DNA from: Mesobacillus foraminis
GTDB taxonomy: Bacteria; Bacillota; Bacilli; Bacillales; Cytobacillaceae
Direction: 5' to 3'
DNA: 64,000 bases
Assembly: GCF_004340465.1 (NCBI RefSeq)
Contig: NZ_SLVV01000011.1
Coordinates: 124,001 to 188,000 of the forward strand
Part shown: positions 1 through 10,561 of the stretch, one piece after another
Layout of the letters: every line of letters begins with the position of its first letter
Position numbering within the stretch: the stretch's first letter is position 1
The notes under the pieces: model-generated
Database searches by the model: none
What the model saw: only the letters and a program-made list of their open reading frames with translations
Told to the model about the DNA's origin: nothing
Made by a program: the position numbers and the translations under genes

Positions 1-72
1 CCAGTTTCGGGGAATTTATGAGGGGGTATTTACTAATAGACAGTTATTAGTTTTTATAGGGAGGGATTTTGC

Positions 73-1761
73 ATGGGGAATGGAAAAAACATTCAAACAC
101 GGTCATCCCGAAGCGAGTATGAAAGAGAGACCGCGACAGGAACTAAGGGGATGGTCGTATCCGCACATCCTTACGCAACCGATGCCGGGGAAAGAATCCT
201 GAGGAATGGCGGCAACGCAATAGATGCTGCAATCGCTGTCCAATTTGCCCTTAATCTTGGGGAACCGATGATGACGGGAATTGGCGGAAGCGGTTTTTTT
301 ATGGTTCACCACAATGAAAGCAAAACCACGAAAATATATAATGGGCATTCGCAGGCTCCGAAAAGCGCCCATCCAGACATGTTTCTAGACGATCATGGTG
401 AGGTCATTCCATTCCGGGAAAGGTCGACCCATGCTAACGCGGTCGGCGTGCCGGGAATCCTGGCAGCCATGGAAGCTGCACGCAAGGATTATGGTTTAAT
501 GCCGCTTGCCGATTTGATTCAGCCTTCCATTGAAGCGGCAGAACAAGGCGTTGAGGTCAATTGGATGCTCGACTGGGCTTTGAAGGAATTTGAGTATCGT
601 TTAAGTGACCATGCAAGAGAATTGTTCATGCCGAATGGAAAAGGCTTGATTGAGGGAGATATTTATTTTAAAGAACATCTTGTTAAAACATACAGGGTCC
701 TCCAGAGGGAAGGAATCAAGGCGTTTTATGAAGGTGAAATTGCACAAGCGATTGTTTCTACTTTAAAAGAGCATGGGGGCTCCATGGAGCTGTCAGACCT
801 GAAAAATTACCAGGTGACGGTGGACGAGCCTGTCTGGACTGATTACCGAGACTACCGGCTTGCTTCTTCCAATATGCCGAGTGCCGGCGGAACCACCATG
901 CTACAGATCCTTAAGCTGCTTGAAGGTTTTAATATGAGTGCCTATGAGGCGAAGTCGTGGGAAAAGTACTACTTATTTGCTGAGGCAATGAGAATTGCCT
1001 TTTCCGATAAAATGGCGTTTTCGGGAGATCCGCTCTTTAATCATATACCGATTAAGGGGATGCTTAATGCTGATTATCTTGGCGAACGCCGCCGGTTGAT
1101 CAATTTTCAAAGCCGCAGTACGGAGGTGGACTATGGAAATCCATGGGCATATGACGATGGTAAAGAGGTTAAAGTAGTTGCCCAGCCTTTTGAGCCTGAG
1201 CGGGAGAGAAGTGAGACCACTCATTTTACGGTCATGGACCGCTGGGGAAATATCGTCGCATGCACCTCCACTGTGGAGCATCCATTTGGGTCAGGGATCA
1301 TGGTAAAGGATTACGGGTTTGTCCTCAATAATGAATTGACCGATTTTGACCCGATTCCAGGCGGCTTAAATGAAGTCCAGCCAGGCAAGCGCCCGGTAAG
1401 CTGCAAAAGTCCAACGATTGTCTTTAAGGAAGGAAAGCCTTGTCTCACCTTAGGCTCTCCTGGAGGTCCGACAATTGTCGGCTCCGTGTTCCAGACAATC
1501 GTTAATGTACTGGATTTTAAAATGGATTTAAAAGAGGCAATCGAGGAACCGAGGATTTTTAACAGCACTGGTTCCTTAATTGGCTGGGAAGATGGCGTGG
1601 ATGAAAAGAGCAAGGCCAAGCTGGAACAGATGGGCTTTACATTCATTGAAGACCCTTATCCAATCGGGAATGTCCAGGGTATTTTCATTGACCAGGAAAC
1701 AGGCAGGCTGTATGGGGCAGCAGACTCCAGCCGTGAAGGGAAAGCGGCGGGGCTGGACTGA
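73..1761 (+). CDS. Gamma-glutamyltransferase, YwrD type
   Basis: 562-residue Ntn-hydrolase of the gamma-glutamyltransferase family, which cleaves and transfers the gamma-glutamyl group of glutathione-like compounds. The precursor self-cleaves at a conserved Thr, and the SETTHF motif places that nucleophile at about Thr382. Before it lies the alpha-subunit region (GGNAIDAA near residue 46, TGIGGSGF near 70); after it lie STVEHPFGSG and the LGSPGGPTIVG loop. There is no signal peptide, unlike secreted Ggt, so the enzyme is probably cytosolic as expected for B. subtilis YwrD. The start is an ATG preceded by GGGAGGG at a normal distance. It appears monocistronic. Family is certain; the physiological substrate is not shown. 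Confidence 0.9.
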   Translation: MGNGKNIQTRSSRSEYERETATGTKGMVVSAHPYATDAGERILRNGGNAIDAAIAVQFALNLGEPMMTGIGGSGFFMVHHNESKTTKIYNGHSQAPKSAHPDMFLDDHGEVIPFRERSTHANAVGVPGILAAMEAARKDYGLMPLADLIQPSIEAAEQGVEVNWMLDWALKEFEYRLSDHARELFMPNGKGLIEGDIYFKEHLVKTYRVLQREGIKAFYEGEIAQAIVSTLKEHGGSMELSDLKNYQVTVDEPVWTDYRDYRLASSNMPSAGGTTMLQILKLLEGFNMSAYEAKSWEKYYLFAEAMRIAFSDKMAFSGDPLFNHIPIKGMLNADYLGERRRLINFQSRSTEVDYGNPWAYDDGKEVKVVAQPFEPERERSETTHFTVMDRWGNIVACTSTVEHPFGSGIMVKDYGFVLNNELTDFDPIPGGLNEVQPGKRPVSCKSPTIVFKEGKPCLTLGSPGGPTIVGSVFQTIVNVLDFKMDLKEAIEEPRIFNSTGSLIGWEDGVDEKSKAKLEQMGFTFIEDPYPIGNVQGIFIDQETGRLYGAADSSREGKAAGLD

Positions 1762-1957
1762 CGGATGATAAATCCAAAAATCGGCACGACTTTCAGCAAA
1801 TCGGCTGCTTGCCAGGCTTTGAAAAGGGAATACTTTTATTAAGCGATGCAGGACCAAAGGGAATGGGGAGAACTCAACTTTAACCAAACGTTTGATTAAG
1901 ATTGCAAGTACCTTCGTTTTTCGGTAGGATGAGAACGGAGTGAAAGGAGAGAGTTGT

Positions 1958-2143
1958 TTGGGAAGCCCGATTAAAGATAGCAGTAACCAGGTAATATTTT
2001 TAAAGCACCGCCTAAATTCTTTTTTAGATCTGCTTGAGGCCATTGATCCGGAAGAGGCAGATTTGGACGATATCGATCGAATGATTGCCATTGTCGAGGA
2101 AATGGATGCCAAGTGCCGTGAATTTAAAAACCGTGACTTGTAA
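1958..2143 (+). CDS. SE1561 family small protein
   Basis: 61-residue acidic protein matching the conserved but uncharacterised SE1561 family of Firmicutes; the beginning MGSPIKDSSNQV and the acidic middle IDPEEADLDDID are typical. The frame is open from a GTG at 1940, but AAAGGAGAG at 1943-1951 sits correctly for the TTG at 1958, so that start was chosen. It has no membrane segment and is predicted helical. A rho-independent terminator follows at once, so it is probably a single-gene unit. Function unknown. Confidence 0.75.
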   Translation: MGSPIKDSSNQVIFLKHRLNSFLDLLEAIDPEEADLDDIDRMIAIVEEMDAKCREFKNRDL

Positions 2144-2144
2144 G

Positions 2145-2170
2145 AAGACCCTTTTTTAGGGTCTTTTTTT
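2145..2170 (+). terminator. Rho-independent terminator after the SE1561-family gene
   Basis: An AAGACCC / GGGTCTT stem with a T-rich loop is followed by a run of T, starting two bases after the stop codon. Confidence 0.8.
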
Positions 2171-2846
2171 AGCGGAGAGAGTGTTGTGGGTGTTGCGGGG
2201 CAGATTCAGGGAAGATTCAGGGATGAGGAAGGAAATGAGGAGTAAAGCCCGAGAATCAGATGATCAGGGCTATGAAGACGAAAAAACCTGAGTAGTACGG
2301 TGGAAAAAAGGCATTATCGATTTTTGAAAAGAAAACCATCCAGGGTTTCAGACATTTCGCAGCTCTTAATAGAAACCCTTTCGCAAGGTGGTTATGAAAG
2401 CTTCAAAACCACCTTGCGAATAAGGATTGGTTATCATTGTTCCCGTAAGAAAAAGGGTTTGTTTATCCCCATAACGACCGAAACCCGGACGAGGGGGGAG
2501 AAAAGGTCATTTTGGCGACTTCATGATGCCCTTAAGTACAAAGTAGAAGAGAAAAGGGTTATCGTGAAAATGTTTATAACTCCCCAAACCTCTATGGAAA
2601 TTGAAAAAAGGTAATCATGAAACAATGCGAACCCGTTAGAAAATCCCGGGATTACAGGTTACGGCTATCTAGTATATTTGAGGGCTTATTTCCTTATTTT
2701 CCGTCCGTCTCCTTGTAAACGATACCAGTTTTTATCTTTAAAAAGATTCTTTATAGGAGTATAATGAAAGCGGAATTGTTAAAGAAAATTCATAATATTA
2801 GCGGTAATGGATGGATATAGGGAGCAAAGAGGAGAGGGGTATATAC
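2171..2846. other. Intergenic region with a 14-bp inverted repeat and the fumarase leader
   Basis: No gene is supported here. An open frame at 2300-2614 has no ribosome binding site and no recognisable protein. A perfect inverted repeat lies at 2380-2393 and 2407-2420 (TTCGCAAGGTGGTT and its complement) with a 13-base loop. A TATAAT at 2760-2765 is a reasonable -10 element for the fumarase gene, but its -35 partner is weak. Confidence 0.5.
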
Positions 2847-4409
2847 ATGAATATCGAGAAGTTTCAGGAAAGTATGTACAAGCTGATTGTGGAAACATCT
2901 ACGAATCTTCCAAAGGATGTCAGACGGGCAATCAAAGCAGCGAAAGAGCGTGAAAATGCGGGAACTCGCTCAGCGATGAGCCTGGCGACGATTACGAATA
3001 ATATACAAATGGCTGATGAAAATGTTTCTCCAATCTGCCAGGATACGGGTCTTCCTACTTTTAAAATAAAAGTACCGGTTGGTGCAAACCAGCTTGAGAT
3101 GCAAAAAGCGATTAAGAATGCTATTGCCCTCGCAACAAAAGATGGGAAGCTTAGGCCAAACTCGGTTGATTCCCTGACTGGGGATAACAGCGGTGACAAT
3201 CTGGGTGAAGGGACACCGGTCATTAAATTTGCGCAGTGGGAAAAGGATTATATCGACGCACGTCTGATTTTAAAGGGCGGCGGCTGTGAAAATAAAAATA
3301 TCCAGTACAGTCTGCCCTGCGAACTTGAAGGGCTTGGCCGTGCCGGCCGCGACCTTGATGGAATCCGCAAGTGCATCCTGCACTCTGTTTACCAGGCACA
3401 AGGACAGGGCTGCAGCGCAGGGTTCATCGGTGTCGGAATTGGCGGTGACCGTTCTTCCGGTTATGACCTTGCAAAGGAGCAGCTGTTCCGCTCTGTCGAT
3501 GATGTAAACCCTCACGAAGACCTTCGCAAGCTTGAAGATTATATTATGGCAAATGCCAATGAACTTGGAATCGGAACCATGGGATTTGGCGGTGAGACTA
3601 CACTTCTTGGCTGCAAGGTTGGGGTTATGAACCGGATTCCTGCGAGCTTCTTCGTATCTGTTGCTTATAACTGCTGGGCATTCCGCCGCCTTGGCGTTCA
3701 GGTGAACCCGGAAACCGGGGAAATTCAGGACTGGCTTTACCAGGAAGGCGAAAAAATTGATTTCGCCGAGCCTGCAGAAGCAGAAATCGCTGCAGCGGCC
3801 GAGGCTCCGGAAGCTCCAGCTGTCCAGGAAGCCATTACACTGAACGCGCCGATTACAGAAGAGCAGATCCGCCAGCTAAAAGTCGGCGATGTTGTGAAAA
3901 TTACCGGAAGAATTTATACAGGCCGCGACGCCATCCATAAATATCTCATGGATCATGATGCTCCTGTAGATTTAAATGGCCAGGTAATTTACCATTGCGG
4001 GCCAGTCATGCTGAAGGACGACGAAGGAAACTGGCATGTTAAGGCAGCCGGACCGACAACCAGTATCCGTGAGGAGCCTTACCAAGGGGACATCATGAAA
4101 AAGTTTGGCATCCGAGCTGTTATCGGTAAAGGCGGAATGGGTCCCAAAACACTGGCTGCACTGCAGGAGCATGGCGGGGTTTACCTGAATGCCATTGGAG
4201 GAGCTGCCCAGTATTATGCGGATTGCATCAAGGGAGTAGAAGGCGTCGATCTTATGAATTTCGGAATTCCGGAAGCGATGTGGCATCTGCGCGTAGAGGG
4301 CTTTACGGCCGTTGTCACAATGGATTCTCATGGAAACAGCCTTCACAGTGAGGTGGAAAAGTCTTCACTTGAAAAGCTTGCCCAGTTTAAGGAACCTGTT
4401 TTTAAATAA
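2847..4409 (+). CDS. fumA: Class I (Fe-S) fumarate hydratase
   Basis: 520-residue single-chain class I fumarase, which interconverts fumarate and L-malate in the TCA cycle with an oxygen-sensitive [4Fe-4S] cluster. The alpha-type half (residues about 1-290) carries the three likely cluster cysteines in ICQDTG, GGGCENKN and GQGCSAGF. An Ala/Glu/Pro-rich linker (about 300-325) joins it to the beta-type half, which has GRDAIHKY, HCGPVM, PTTSIRE and GKGGMG. The frame is open from an ATG at 2811, but AAAGAGGAGAGGGG lies just before the ATG at 2847, which also starts the typical MNIEKFQESM. The gene stands alone and ends at a shared terminator. Confidence 0.93.
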   Translation: MNIEKFQESMYKLIVETSTNLPKDVRRAIKAAKERENAGTRSAMSLATITNNIQMADENVSPICQDTGLPTFKIKVPVGANQLEMQKAIKNAIALATKDGKLRPNSVDSLTGDNSGDNLGEGTPVIKFAQWEKDYIDARLILKGGGCENKNIQYSLPCELEGLGRAGRDLDGIRKCILHSVYQAQGQGCSAGFIGVGIGGDRSSGYDLAKEQLFRSVDDVNPHEDLRKLEDYIMANANELGIGTMGFGGETTLLGCKVGVMNRIPASFFVSVAYNCWAFRRLGVQVNPETGEIQDWLYQEGEKIDFAEPAEAEIAAAAEAPEAPAVQEAITLNAPITEEQIRQLKVGDVVKITGRIYTGRDAIHKYLMDHDAPVDLNGQVIYHCGPVMLKDDEGNWHVKAAGPTTSIREEPYQGDIMKKFGIRAVIGKGGMGPKTLAALQEHGGVYLNAIGGAAQYYADCIKGVEGVDLMNFGIPEAMWHLRVEGFTAVVTMDSHGNSLHSEVEKSSLEKLAQFKEPVFK

Positions 4410-4477
4410 TTGGAGTGCCAAGTTACTAGTTAACCGCTTTGAAAATGCTAAAAAAAGCTGTCAGGCAAACACATCAT

Positions 4478-4510
4478 AAAACGCCCGGAGAGTATGCCTC
4501 CGGGCGTTTT
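4478..4510 (+). terminator. Bidirectional terminator between fumarase and a small membrane protein gene
   Basis: A GC-rich hairpin with arms AAAACGCCCGGAG and CTCCGGGCGTTTT separates convergent genes. The flanking A and T runs let it work in both directions. Confidence 0.85.
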
Positions 4511-4530
4511 AACGTACCGAACTGATTCGA

Positions 4531-4737
4531 TTAAACGTCCTGCTTATTTTCTTTTACTTGCTTATAAAAATTCGATGTTATTACCAATACTATTCCTGCA
4601 ACAATTAAAGGTAACGAGAGTGCTCCGTAAGGCTCTGGTGTATCTGCTATGCCAATCCTCTGATTGAATGCAAAACCCGCTGCAAATAGAAGGATACCTG
4701 TATAATAAAGGATTTTTCCAATCTTGGTACGCTTCAT
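4531..4737 (-). CDS. Small two-helix membrane protein
   Basis: 68-residue protein with two hydrophobic stretches (about residues 7-24 and 40-56), a short loop containing TPEPYG, and a charged C-terminus KQVKENKQ. The frame is open for eight more codons upstream, but AAAGGAGTG fits the ATG at 4737 (MKRTKIGKIL). It is convergent with the fumarase gene. The family is not recognised and the function is unknown; real because of its binding site, composition and typical Bacillaceae size. Confidence 0.6.
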   Translation of the reverse strand: MKRTKIGKILYYTGILLFAAGFAFNQRIGIADTPEPYGALSLPLIVAGIVLVITSNFYKQVKENKQDV

Positions 4738-5052
4738 CAAATAAAACACTCCTTTCCCCATCCCTATATAATCACAATTTTAATCAAGCTGCTTTTGTTC
4801 ATTCTCTTATTTCAATACGCTTTAGCATCATCCTAAGTTTCAAAAAATTCATTAGATAGAAGTGCTTCACATCAGTGCAACATTATAAAAAGTCTGTTGT
4901 CCCCGTAAAGGGAATCGCAACATGCAAATTTGAATGGATGTATGGGCGGCTCCTGCTGGTTTATATTTTATGAAAGTAAATTATCGTTTTGCTTTTTGTT
5001 TAATTCTTAGTTCTTAACAAACAATAAGAAAAAACATCACTGGAGGAACAGC
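4738..5052. other. Divergent intergenic region
   Basis: An AT-rich interval between the small membrane protein gene and pdaA. No gene and no convincing hairpin was seen. It must hold the pdaA promoter, which in B. subtilis is read by sigma-G, but no clear match could be assigned by eye. Confidence 0.4.
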
Positions 5053-5853
5053 ATGAGACGCATCTATAAACTGCTACTGGCCGTAAGTGTGATTTTATTA
5101 ATGACTGGACCGCTTGCCTATGCGGAGTTCCCGAACAACCCGATTGGCTGGGGGTTCAAAAAAGGCCGTGAAGGGAAGCCTGCCGATGCCGGCAAACCAT
5201 TGGAACAGCTGATTGGAAAGTATGGGGCAGTCTATAAAGGTGATCCAAATAAAAAAGATATCTATTTAACCTTTGATAACGGCTATGAAAATGGCTACAC
5301 CGATCAGATTCTGGATGTACTGAAAAAGGAAAAGGTGCCAGCTGCATTCTTTGTTACCGGCCATTACCTGGAAAGTGCGGAAGACCAGGTCATCAGGATG
5401 GTTGAGGATGGGCATATTGTCGGGAACCATTCTTATCACCACCCAGATTTGACCAAAGTGAGTGATGAAAAGCTGAAGGAGGAGCTGGAATTGGTCCGTT
5501 CGAAGACCCAGGAACTCACAGGTCAAAAGCACATGAGTTATCTCAGGCCGCCGCGGGGAGTTTTCAGTGAGCGGACCATGCAGCTTGCAAGGGATGCTGG
5601 CTACACCCATGTATTCTGGTCACTTGCCTTCGTTGACTGGAACACGGACCAGCAAAGGGGCTGGCAATACTCCTATGACAATATTATGAGGCAGATTCAT
5701 CCCGGGGCCATTTTACTATTGCACACTGTCTCTAAAGACAATGCAGATGCTCTGGAGAAGGCGATCCAGGACTTGAAAAAACAAGGATATACGTTTAAAA
5801 GCCTTGATGACTTAATGCTGAGTGGAGTGCTTAAAGACCCTATGCTTTATTAA
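5053..5853 (+). CDS. pdaA: Polysaccharide deacetylase PdaA (spore cortex muramic-delta-lactam synthesis)
   Basis: 266-residue NodB-fold deacetylase with an N-terminal signal sequence (hydrophobic residues about 6-22, cut after AYA). PdaA removes the N-acetyl group from muramic acid during muramic-delta-lactam formation in spore cortex, a mark needed for cortex lysis at germination. The metal-site motif TFDNG is at about 73-77 and HSYHHPD at about 126-132. RPPRG (about 167) and a late LLHTV also fit. The GWGFKKG start of the mature protein is characteristic of PdaA. The downstream genes yfjP and yfjO repeat the B. subtilis order. The start ATG follows TGGAGGA. Confidence 0.93.
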   Translation: MRRIYKLLLAVSVILLMTGPLAYAEFPNNPIGWGFKKGREGKPADAGKPLEQLIGKYGAVYKGDPNKKDIYLTFDNGYENGYTDQILDVLKKEKVPAAFFVTGHYLESAEDQVIRMVEDGHIVGNHSYHHPDLTKVSDEKLKEELELVRSKTQELTGQKHMSYLRPPRGVFSERTMQLARDAGYTHVFWSLAFVDWNTDQQRGWQYSYDNIMRQIHPGAILLLHTVSKDNADALEKAIQDLKKQGYTFKSLDDLMLSGVLKDPMLY

Positions 5854-5860
5854 AACAAGT

Positions 5861-5890
5861 GCCCGGATCCACTAGATTCGGGCTTCTTTC
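5861..5890 (+). terminator. Terminator after pdaA
   Basis: The hairpin GCCCGGATC / GATTCGGGC is followed by a short pyrimidine run, eight bases after the stop codon. Confidence 0.7.
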
Positions 5891-5996
5891 AGTAGAGAGT
5901 ACATTATAATAATTAGGATTAGAGAGAAGCAGCTATTTCAGGAAGGAAACTGGAAAACATGATATAATACGGGGAAAATGAAAAGGTGGTCGTGGT

Positions 5997-6857
5997 ATGT
6001 GGGAGGAAACGATCTCAATCACCGGTCCTTATAATTTTGACCTTGCGCTGGACAGGCTTTCTCTCGATCCCCTGCATTGTGTGGATAAAGAGAAGAAAAC
6101 TGTAAAGGTTCCGGTCACGATCGGGACCCGGCAGGTGGCTGCCGTTGTAACAGGAACCGGCAGTCTAGAGAAGCCCGAGTTTCTTATAAAGAGTGAGGCA
6201 GAGAAGGAAAGCGTCGTCCCCCGTCTGTACGAAATTTTTGGCTGGAATGTCGAGCTTCTTAATGTTCATGAGCATTTCCAGACTACCGATCTGAAAGCCT
6301 TGTTCAATGACCACTATGGAACGCCTTTAGTCCTTGATTTTGATCCGTTTGGCTGTCTGCTGAAGTGCATTATCCATCAGCAGCTGAACCTTGCCTTTGC
6401 CTATACCTTGACCCAAAGGTTTGTTACAGCCTTTGGGAACGAAGTGGATGGGATTTGGTTTTATCCGAATCCTGAGAGAGTGGCTTCCCTGAAGGTCGGG
6501 GAGCTTCGCGATTTGCAGTTCAGCGGCAGAAAAGCAGAGTATGTGATCGGGATTGCAACAATGGCTGTAGAAGGTAAGCTTGATTTTAAAAAAATGAGGG
6601 ATATGCCCGATGCAGAGATTGCCAATCAGCTGATAAAAGTCAGGGGCGTTGGCCCATGGACGGTTCAGAACTTCCTCATGTTCGGGCTTGGGCGGCCGAA
6701 CCTGTTTCCCACGGCGGACATTGGACTTCAGAATGCGATAAAAAAGTACTATCATCTAGATGAAAAACCTACATTGGCCGAAATGGAGCAGCTAAAGGTG
6801 CCATGGGAGCCTTACTTAAGCTATGCCTCTCTTTATTTGTGGAGAAGCATTGAATAA
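5997..6857 (+). CDS. yfjP: DNA-3-methyladenine glycosylase II (YfjP/AlkA type)
   Basis: 286-residue base-excision-repair glycosylase of the HhH-GPD superfamily that removes alkylated purines. An AlkA-like N-terminal domain (residues about 1-110) precedes the helical domain with the HQQLNLAFA helix. The helix-hairpin-helix VRGVGPWTVQNFL (about 219-231) is followed by the PTADIGLQ segment, whose Asp (about 241) is the expected catalytic residue. A TATAAT lies at 5963-5968, and AAAGGTGG precedes the ATG. Only 15 bases separate it from the methyltransferase gene, so the two are likely co-transcribed, as in B. subtilis. Confidence 0.9.
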   Translation: MWEETISITGPYNFDLALDRLSLDPLHCVDKEKKTVKVPVTIGTRQVAAVVTGTGSLEKPEFLIKSEAEKESVVPRLYEIFGWNVELLNVHEHFQTTDLKALFNDHYGTPLVLDFDPFGCLLKCIIHQQLNLAFAYTLTQRFVTAFGNEVDGIWFYPNPERVASLKVGELRDLQFSGRKAEYVIGIATMAVEGKLDFKKMRDMPDAEIANQLIKVRGVGPWTVQNFLMFGLGRPNLFPTADIGLQNAIKKYYHLDEKPTLAEMEQLKVPWEPYLSYASLYLWRSIE

Positions 6858-6872
6858 ATGGAGTGAAGCAGC

Positions 6873-8360
6873 ATGAAAAAAGAAACACCATCGTTTTCCG
6901 GGAGGAACAAAACCGGAAAGCAGGGTATGAATAAAGCCAGGGGAAATTCCAGGCCCGGCAGCAACTTTAACCAAAAGCAGGACCAGTCTGTCAAGATGGA
7001 GGTTAAACAAACCTTTCCGCTCACGATCAAACGCCTAGGCATCAATGGGGAAGGAGTCGGCTATTTTAAGCGGCAGGTTGTGTTTGTTCCAGGTGCACTT
7101 CCAGGAGAGGAAGTGGTTGCCGAGGTTACGAAGGTTCTTCCGAAGTATTCAGAAGCCAGGATTAAGAAAATCAGAAAGCCTTCCGAACACCGCGTAACCC
7201 CTGTCTGCCCAGTTTATGAAGAGTGCGGAGGCTGCCAGCTGCAGCATCTTCATTATACGCAGCAGCTGAAGGAAAAGCAGGACATTGTCATTCAATCACT
7301 TGAGCGCCACACAAAGCTGCCGGTAGCAAACATGGATATTCGGCCAACGGTCGGAATGGAAAATCCTTGGGGCTACCGCAATAAAAGCCAGTTCCAGGTT
7401 GGCGAACATGGAGGAAAGATTCTCGCGGGCCTTTACGGGTTAAATTCCCATAAACTGATCAATATTGAACAGTGTGCTGTTCAGCATCCGGCAACAAATA
7501 AAGCAACGGAAGCGGTTAAAAGCATCCTGCAGGAATTGAACATTTCCATTTATAATGAAAAAACCGGAAAAGGTCTGGTTCGGACCATTGTCGTCCGGAC
7601 TGGAATCCAGACTGGCGAGCTTCAAATTGTCCTGATCACGACGAAAAAAGAACTGCCAAACAAGGAGCAGATCGTTCAGGAAATCAAACGACGGCTTCCG
7701 GAAGTGGTTTCGATTGTCCAAAATATTAACGGGGAAAAAACCTCGCTGATCTTTGGCGAGGAAACGGAAACCATTGAAGGCAATGATTTTATCCAGGAAA
7801 CGCTGGGTGATCTGCAATTCGAGCTTTCTGCCCGGACATTCTTCCAGCTAAATCCGGAGCAAACGGTCAATCTGTACAATGAAGTAAAGGCAGCAGCCGG
7901 GCTGACTGGAACAGAAAAAGTAGTAGATGCCTATTGTGGAGTGGGGACAATCGGTCTTTGGCTGGCCGACCAGGCAGGAGAGATTCGCGGGATGGACATC
8001 ATTCCCGAATCAATCGAGGATGCTAAGAAAAATGCCAAGCGTCATGGAATCACCCATACGAAATATGTGCCAGGAAAAGCCGAGGATGTCCTCCCGAAAT
8101 GGGTAAAAAAGGGCTGGAAACCAGATGTGATCGTTGTTGACCCACCGAGGACCGGTCTCGACAGCGGCCTTCTTCAGACCATCCTTCAGGTCAAGCCGCA
8201 AAAGGTGGTCTATGTTTCCTGTAACCCATCCACGCTGGCGAAGGATATCGAAGTATTAAGCAAATCCTATCAAGTGGAATACATTCAGCCTGTGGATATG
8301 TTTCCGCATACGGCGCATGTGGAGGCCGTTGCTAAAATAGTATTGAAAGGAGGCAACTAA
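6873..8360 (+). CDS. yfjO: TrmA/RumA-family RNA (uracil-5-)-methyltransferase, YfjO-like
   Basis: 495-residue SAM-dependent methyltransferase forming 5-methyluridine in 23S rRNA or a related RNA. After a basic, probably disordered N-terminus (1-45) comes a TRAM RNA-binding domain (about 46-105). Iron-sulfur ligands follow at Cys112, Cys118 and Cys121 ([10 protein letters not shown]), with a likely fourth Cys in EQCAVQ. The Rossmann domain has [21 protein letters not shown], and the catalytic VSCNPSTL. Position next to pdaA-yfjP points to YfjO rather than the paralogue RlmCD (YefA); its exact target is not shown. GGAGTG precedes the ATG. Confidence 0.88.
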   Translation: MKKETPSFSGRNKTGKQGMNKARGNSRPGSNFNQKQDQSVKMEVKQTFPLTIKRLGINGEGVGYFKRQVVFVPGALPGEEVVAEVTKVLPKYSEARIKKIRKPSEHRVTPVCPVYEECGGCQLQHLHYTQQLKEKQDIVIQSLERHTKLPVANMDIRPTVGMENPWGYRNKSQFQVGEHGGKILAGLYGLNSHKLINIEQCAVQHPATNKATEAVKSILQELNISIYNEKTGKGLVRTIVVRTGIQTGELQIVLITTKKELPNKEQIVQEIKRRLPEVVSIVQNINGEKTSLIFGEETETIEGNDFIQETLGDLQFELSARTFFQLNPEQTVNLYNEVKAAAGLTGTEKVVDAYCGVGTIGLWLADQAGEIRGMDIIPESIEDAKKNAKRHGITHTKYVPGKAEDVLPKWVKKGWKPDVIVVDPPRTGLDSGLLQTILQVKPQKVVYVSCNPSTLAKDIEVLSKSYQVEYIQPVDMFPHTAHVEAVAKIVLKGGN

Positions 8361-8382
8361 CCCTTATGGGAGTTGCCTTTTG
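8351..8382 (+). terminator. Terminator overlapping the end of yfjO
   Basis: The arms AGGCAACT (8351-8358) and AGTTGCCT (8371-8378) form a hairpin, and a short T run follows. The left arm includes the last codons and stop of yfjO. Confidence 0.75.
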
Positions 8383-8720
8383 TGTGTCTTGAAAAGGAGT
8401 GACAAACGTGTAATGAATTGCTACTTTGGCCTTGCTTTTACAGGTAATGCCGCCATCAAGGGTTTAACATGTCGCAGGTGGATTTTATAGTTTTTCTTCC
8501 CATTACTGCAAATTCTTGTTTAACTGCCAGATTTTTAGATGTCCCTCGATACTCCTTAGGTCCTCACGGCGCCTTTTAATACAAATTTTGTAAATTCCTT
8601 CCCGCCTTTCAATTACTTTGTGATCTTTTTTTATTTAGCTTTCGCGGGATCTGACTGACATAGCTCTCATCCTCTAATTTGCCTAACAATTAGCACAGCT
8701 AATAAAAGAGCATACCGGCA
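8383..8720. other. Non-coding or decayed stretch after yfjO
   Basis: No frame with a recognisable product and no hairpin of note was seen. It forms the left edge of a decayed accessory region and may be the eroded N-terminal part of the RadC-like gene to its right. Confidence 0.35.
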
Positions 8721-9085
8721 AGTACTTTTGCAAATTTGCTAACGAATACCAAAGCAAACGTAGTCTTGTTTAGTGTTGCGGCAGTTCACGCAGTGTTAGT
8801 CGCTTATAGGAATAACATCCCTGGCACTCTTTCTAGCGAGTGAGTTAGTGAACAGTTGTAAAAAACTCTTCCCTAAAATATTGCGTGCAATTCCTTCAAC
8901 AACAATTATGGTTATGAACCACTCGCCTTTATTTCAGGAGGCTGAAATTGTTTCTGACCGGCTTTGTATGAGATTTCCGTAGTAATGGTGATTGGTTTAA
9001 GATTTTTTAATCGTCTTTTCGTGCTAACAGCATCTATGAGTCCCTTATTCCTGAGTGTTAAGGAAGGACATTATGTATCCAAGGT
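8721..9085 (+). pseudogene. Remnant of a RadC-like (JAB/MPN domain) gene
   Basis: Three frame pieces read in order like a RadC-type protein. The first contains LLTNTKANVV and IPGTLSSE, corresponding to the LNTKN and GTLNSS segments of RadC. After a +1 shift near 8840 the next piece reads AIPSTTIMVMNHSP and EAEIVSDRL, matching the AASIIVVHNHPSG core and EVTKRL. A third piece near 9055-9085 reads FLSVKEGHY, like the usual FVSLKEKGY terminus. Spacing between pieces fits the family. The zinc-binding HNHPSG is damaged (NHSP), so the gene is inactive. Stand-alone RadC proteins of this kind often travel on mobile elements. Assignment is by eye. Confidence 0.45.
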
Positions 9086-9149
9086 GAGTAACAATTATTT
9101 GAGTTAACTTTTTCTGGAATCAAACTAACCCCCTAACAATTGGTATGTT

Positions 9150-9176
9150 TAGGTCGCTTTTTTTTAAAGAGACCTA
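9150..9176. repeat. Small inverted repeat
   Basis: TAGGTC at 9150-9155 and GACCTA at 9171-9176 surround a T/A-rich loop. It could be the terminator of the lost upstream gene, although no long T run follows the right arm. Confidence 0.35.
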
Positions 9177-9334
9177 TTCTCGCTAGTTCTCCTTCCGGAA
9201 AATCCAAGGAGAGAGGAATGGATTAGTTCTTAACCTTTGCAAACCAGTTTCCATCCCACAAGATTTTAAATCTTTCTCAAATAGCAAAACACAAAAAAAT
9301 AACACTTTTTTAAGTTTTCTTTATATTAGTCTAA

Positions 9335-9362
9335 ACTCATTGATTACTTGTTTCATAATATA
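9335..9362 (+). promoter_or_regulatory. Sigma-K-like promoter for the collagen-like gene
   Basis: AC at 9335-9336, then 17 bases, then CATAATATA at 9354-9362. This matches the late mother-cell sigma-K pattern of AC-N17-CATAnnnTA. It ends 15 bases before the ribosome binding site of the collagen-like gene, which fits an exosporium protein. Motif match by eye only. Confidence 0.5.
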
Positions 9363-9376
9363 CAGAAGATGAATGA

Positions 9377-10498
<1,122 letters not shown>

Positions 10499-10530
10499 TT
10501 TAAGAAATGCATTCCTCCAAAGACCTCTTA

Positions 10531-10561
10531 AATAGCCTTGCTTCGGCAAGGCTATTTTCTT
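10531..10561 (+). terminator. Terminator after the collagen-like gene
   Basis: The stem AATAGCCTTGC / GCAAGGCTATT closes on a stable TTCG tetraloop and is followed by a T-rich tail. Confidence 0.85.

Noticed and set aside
2300-2614. 104-codon open frame on the + strand upstream of fumarase
   Set aside because: No ribosome binding site, low-complexity basic composition, no family resemblance, and it contains a perfect inverted repeat in its middle. Not called as a gene.
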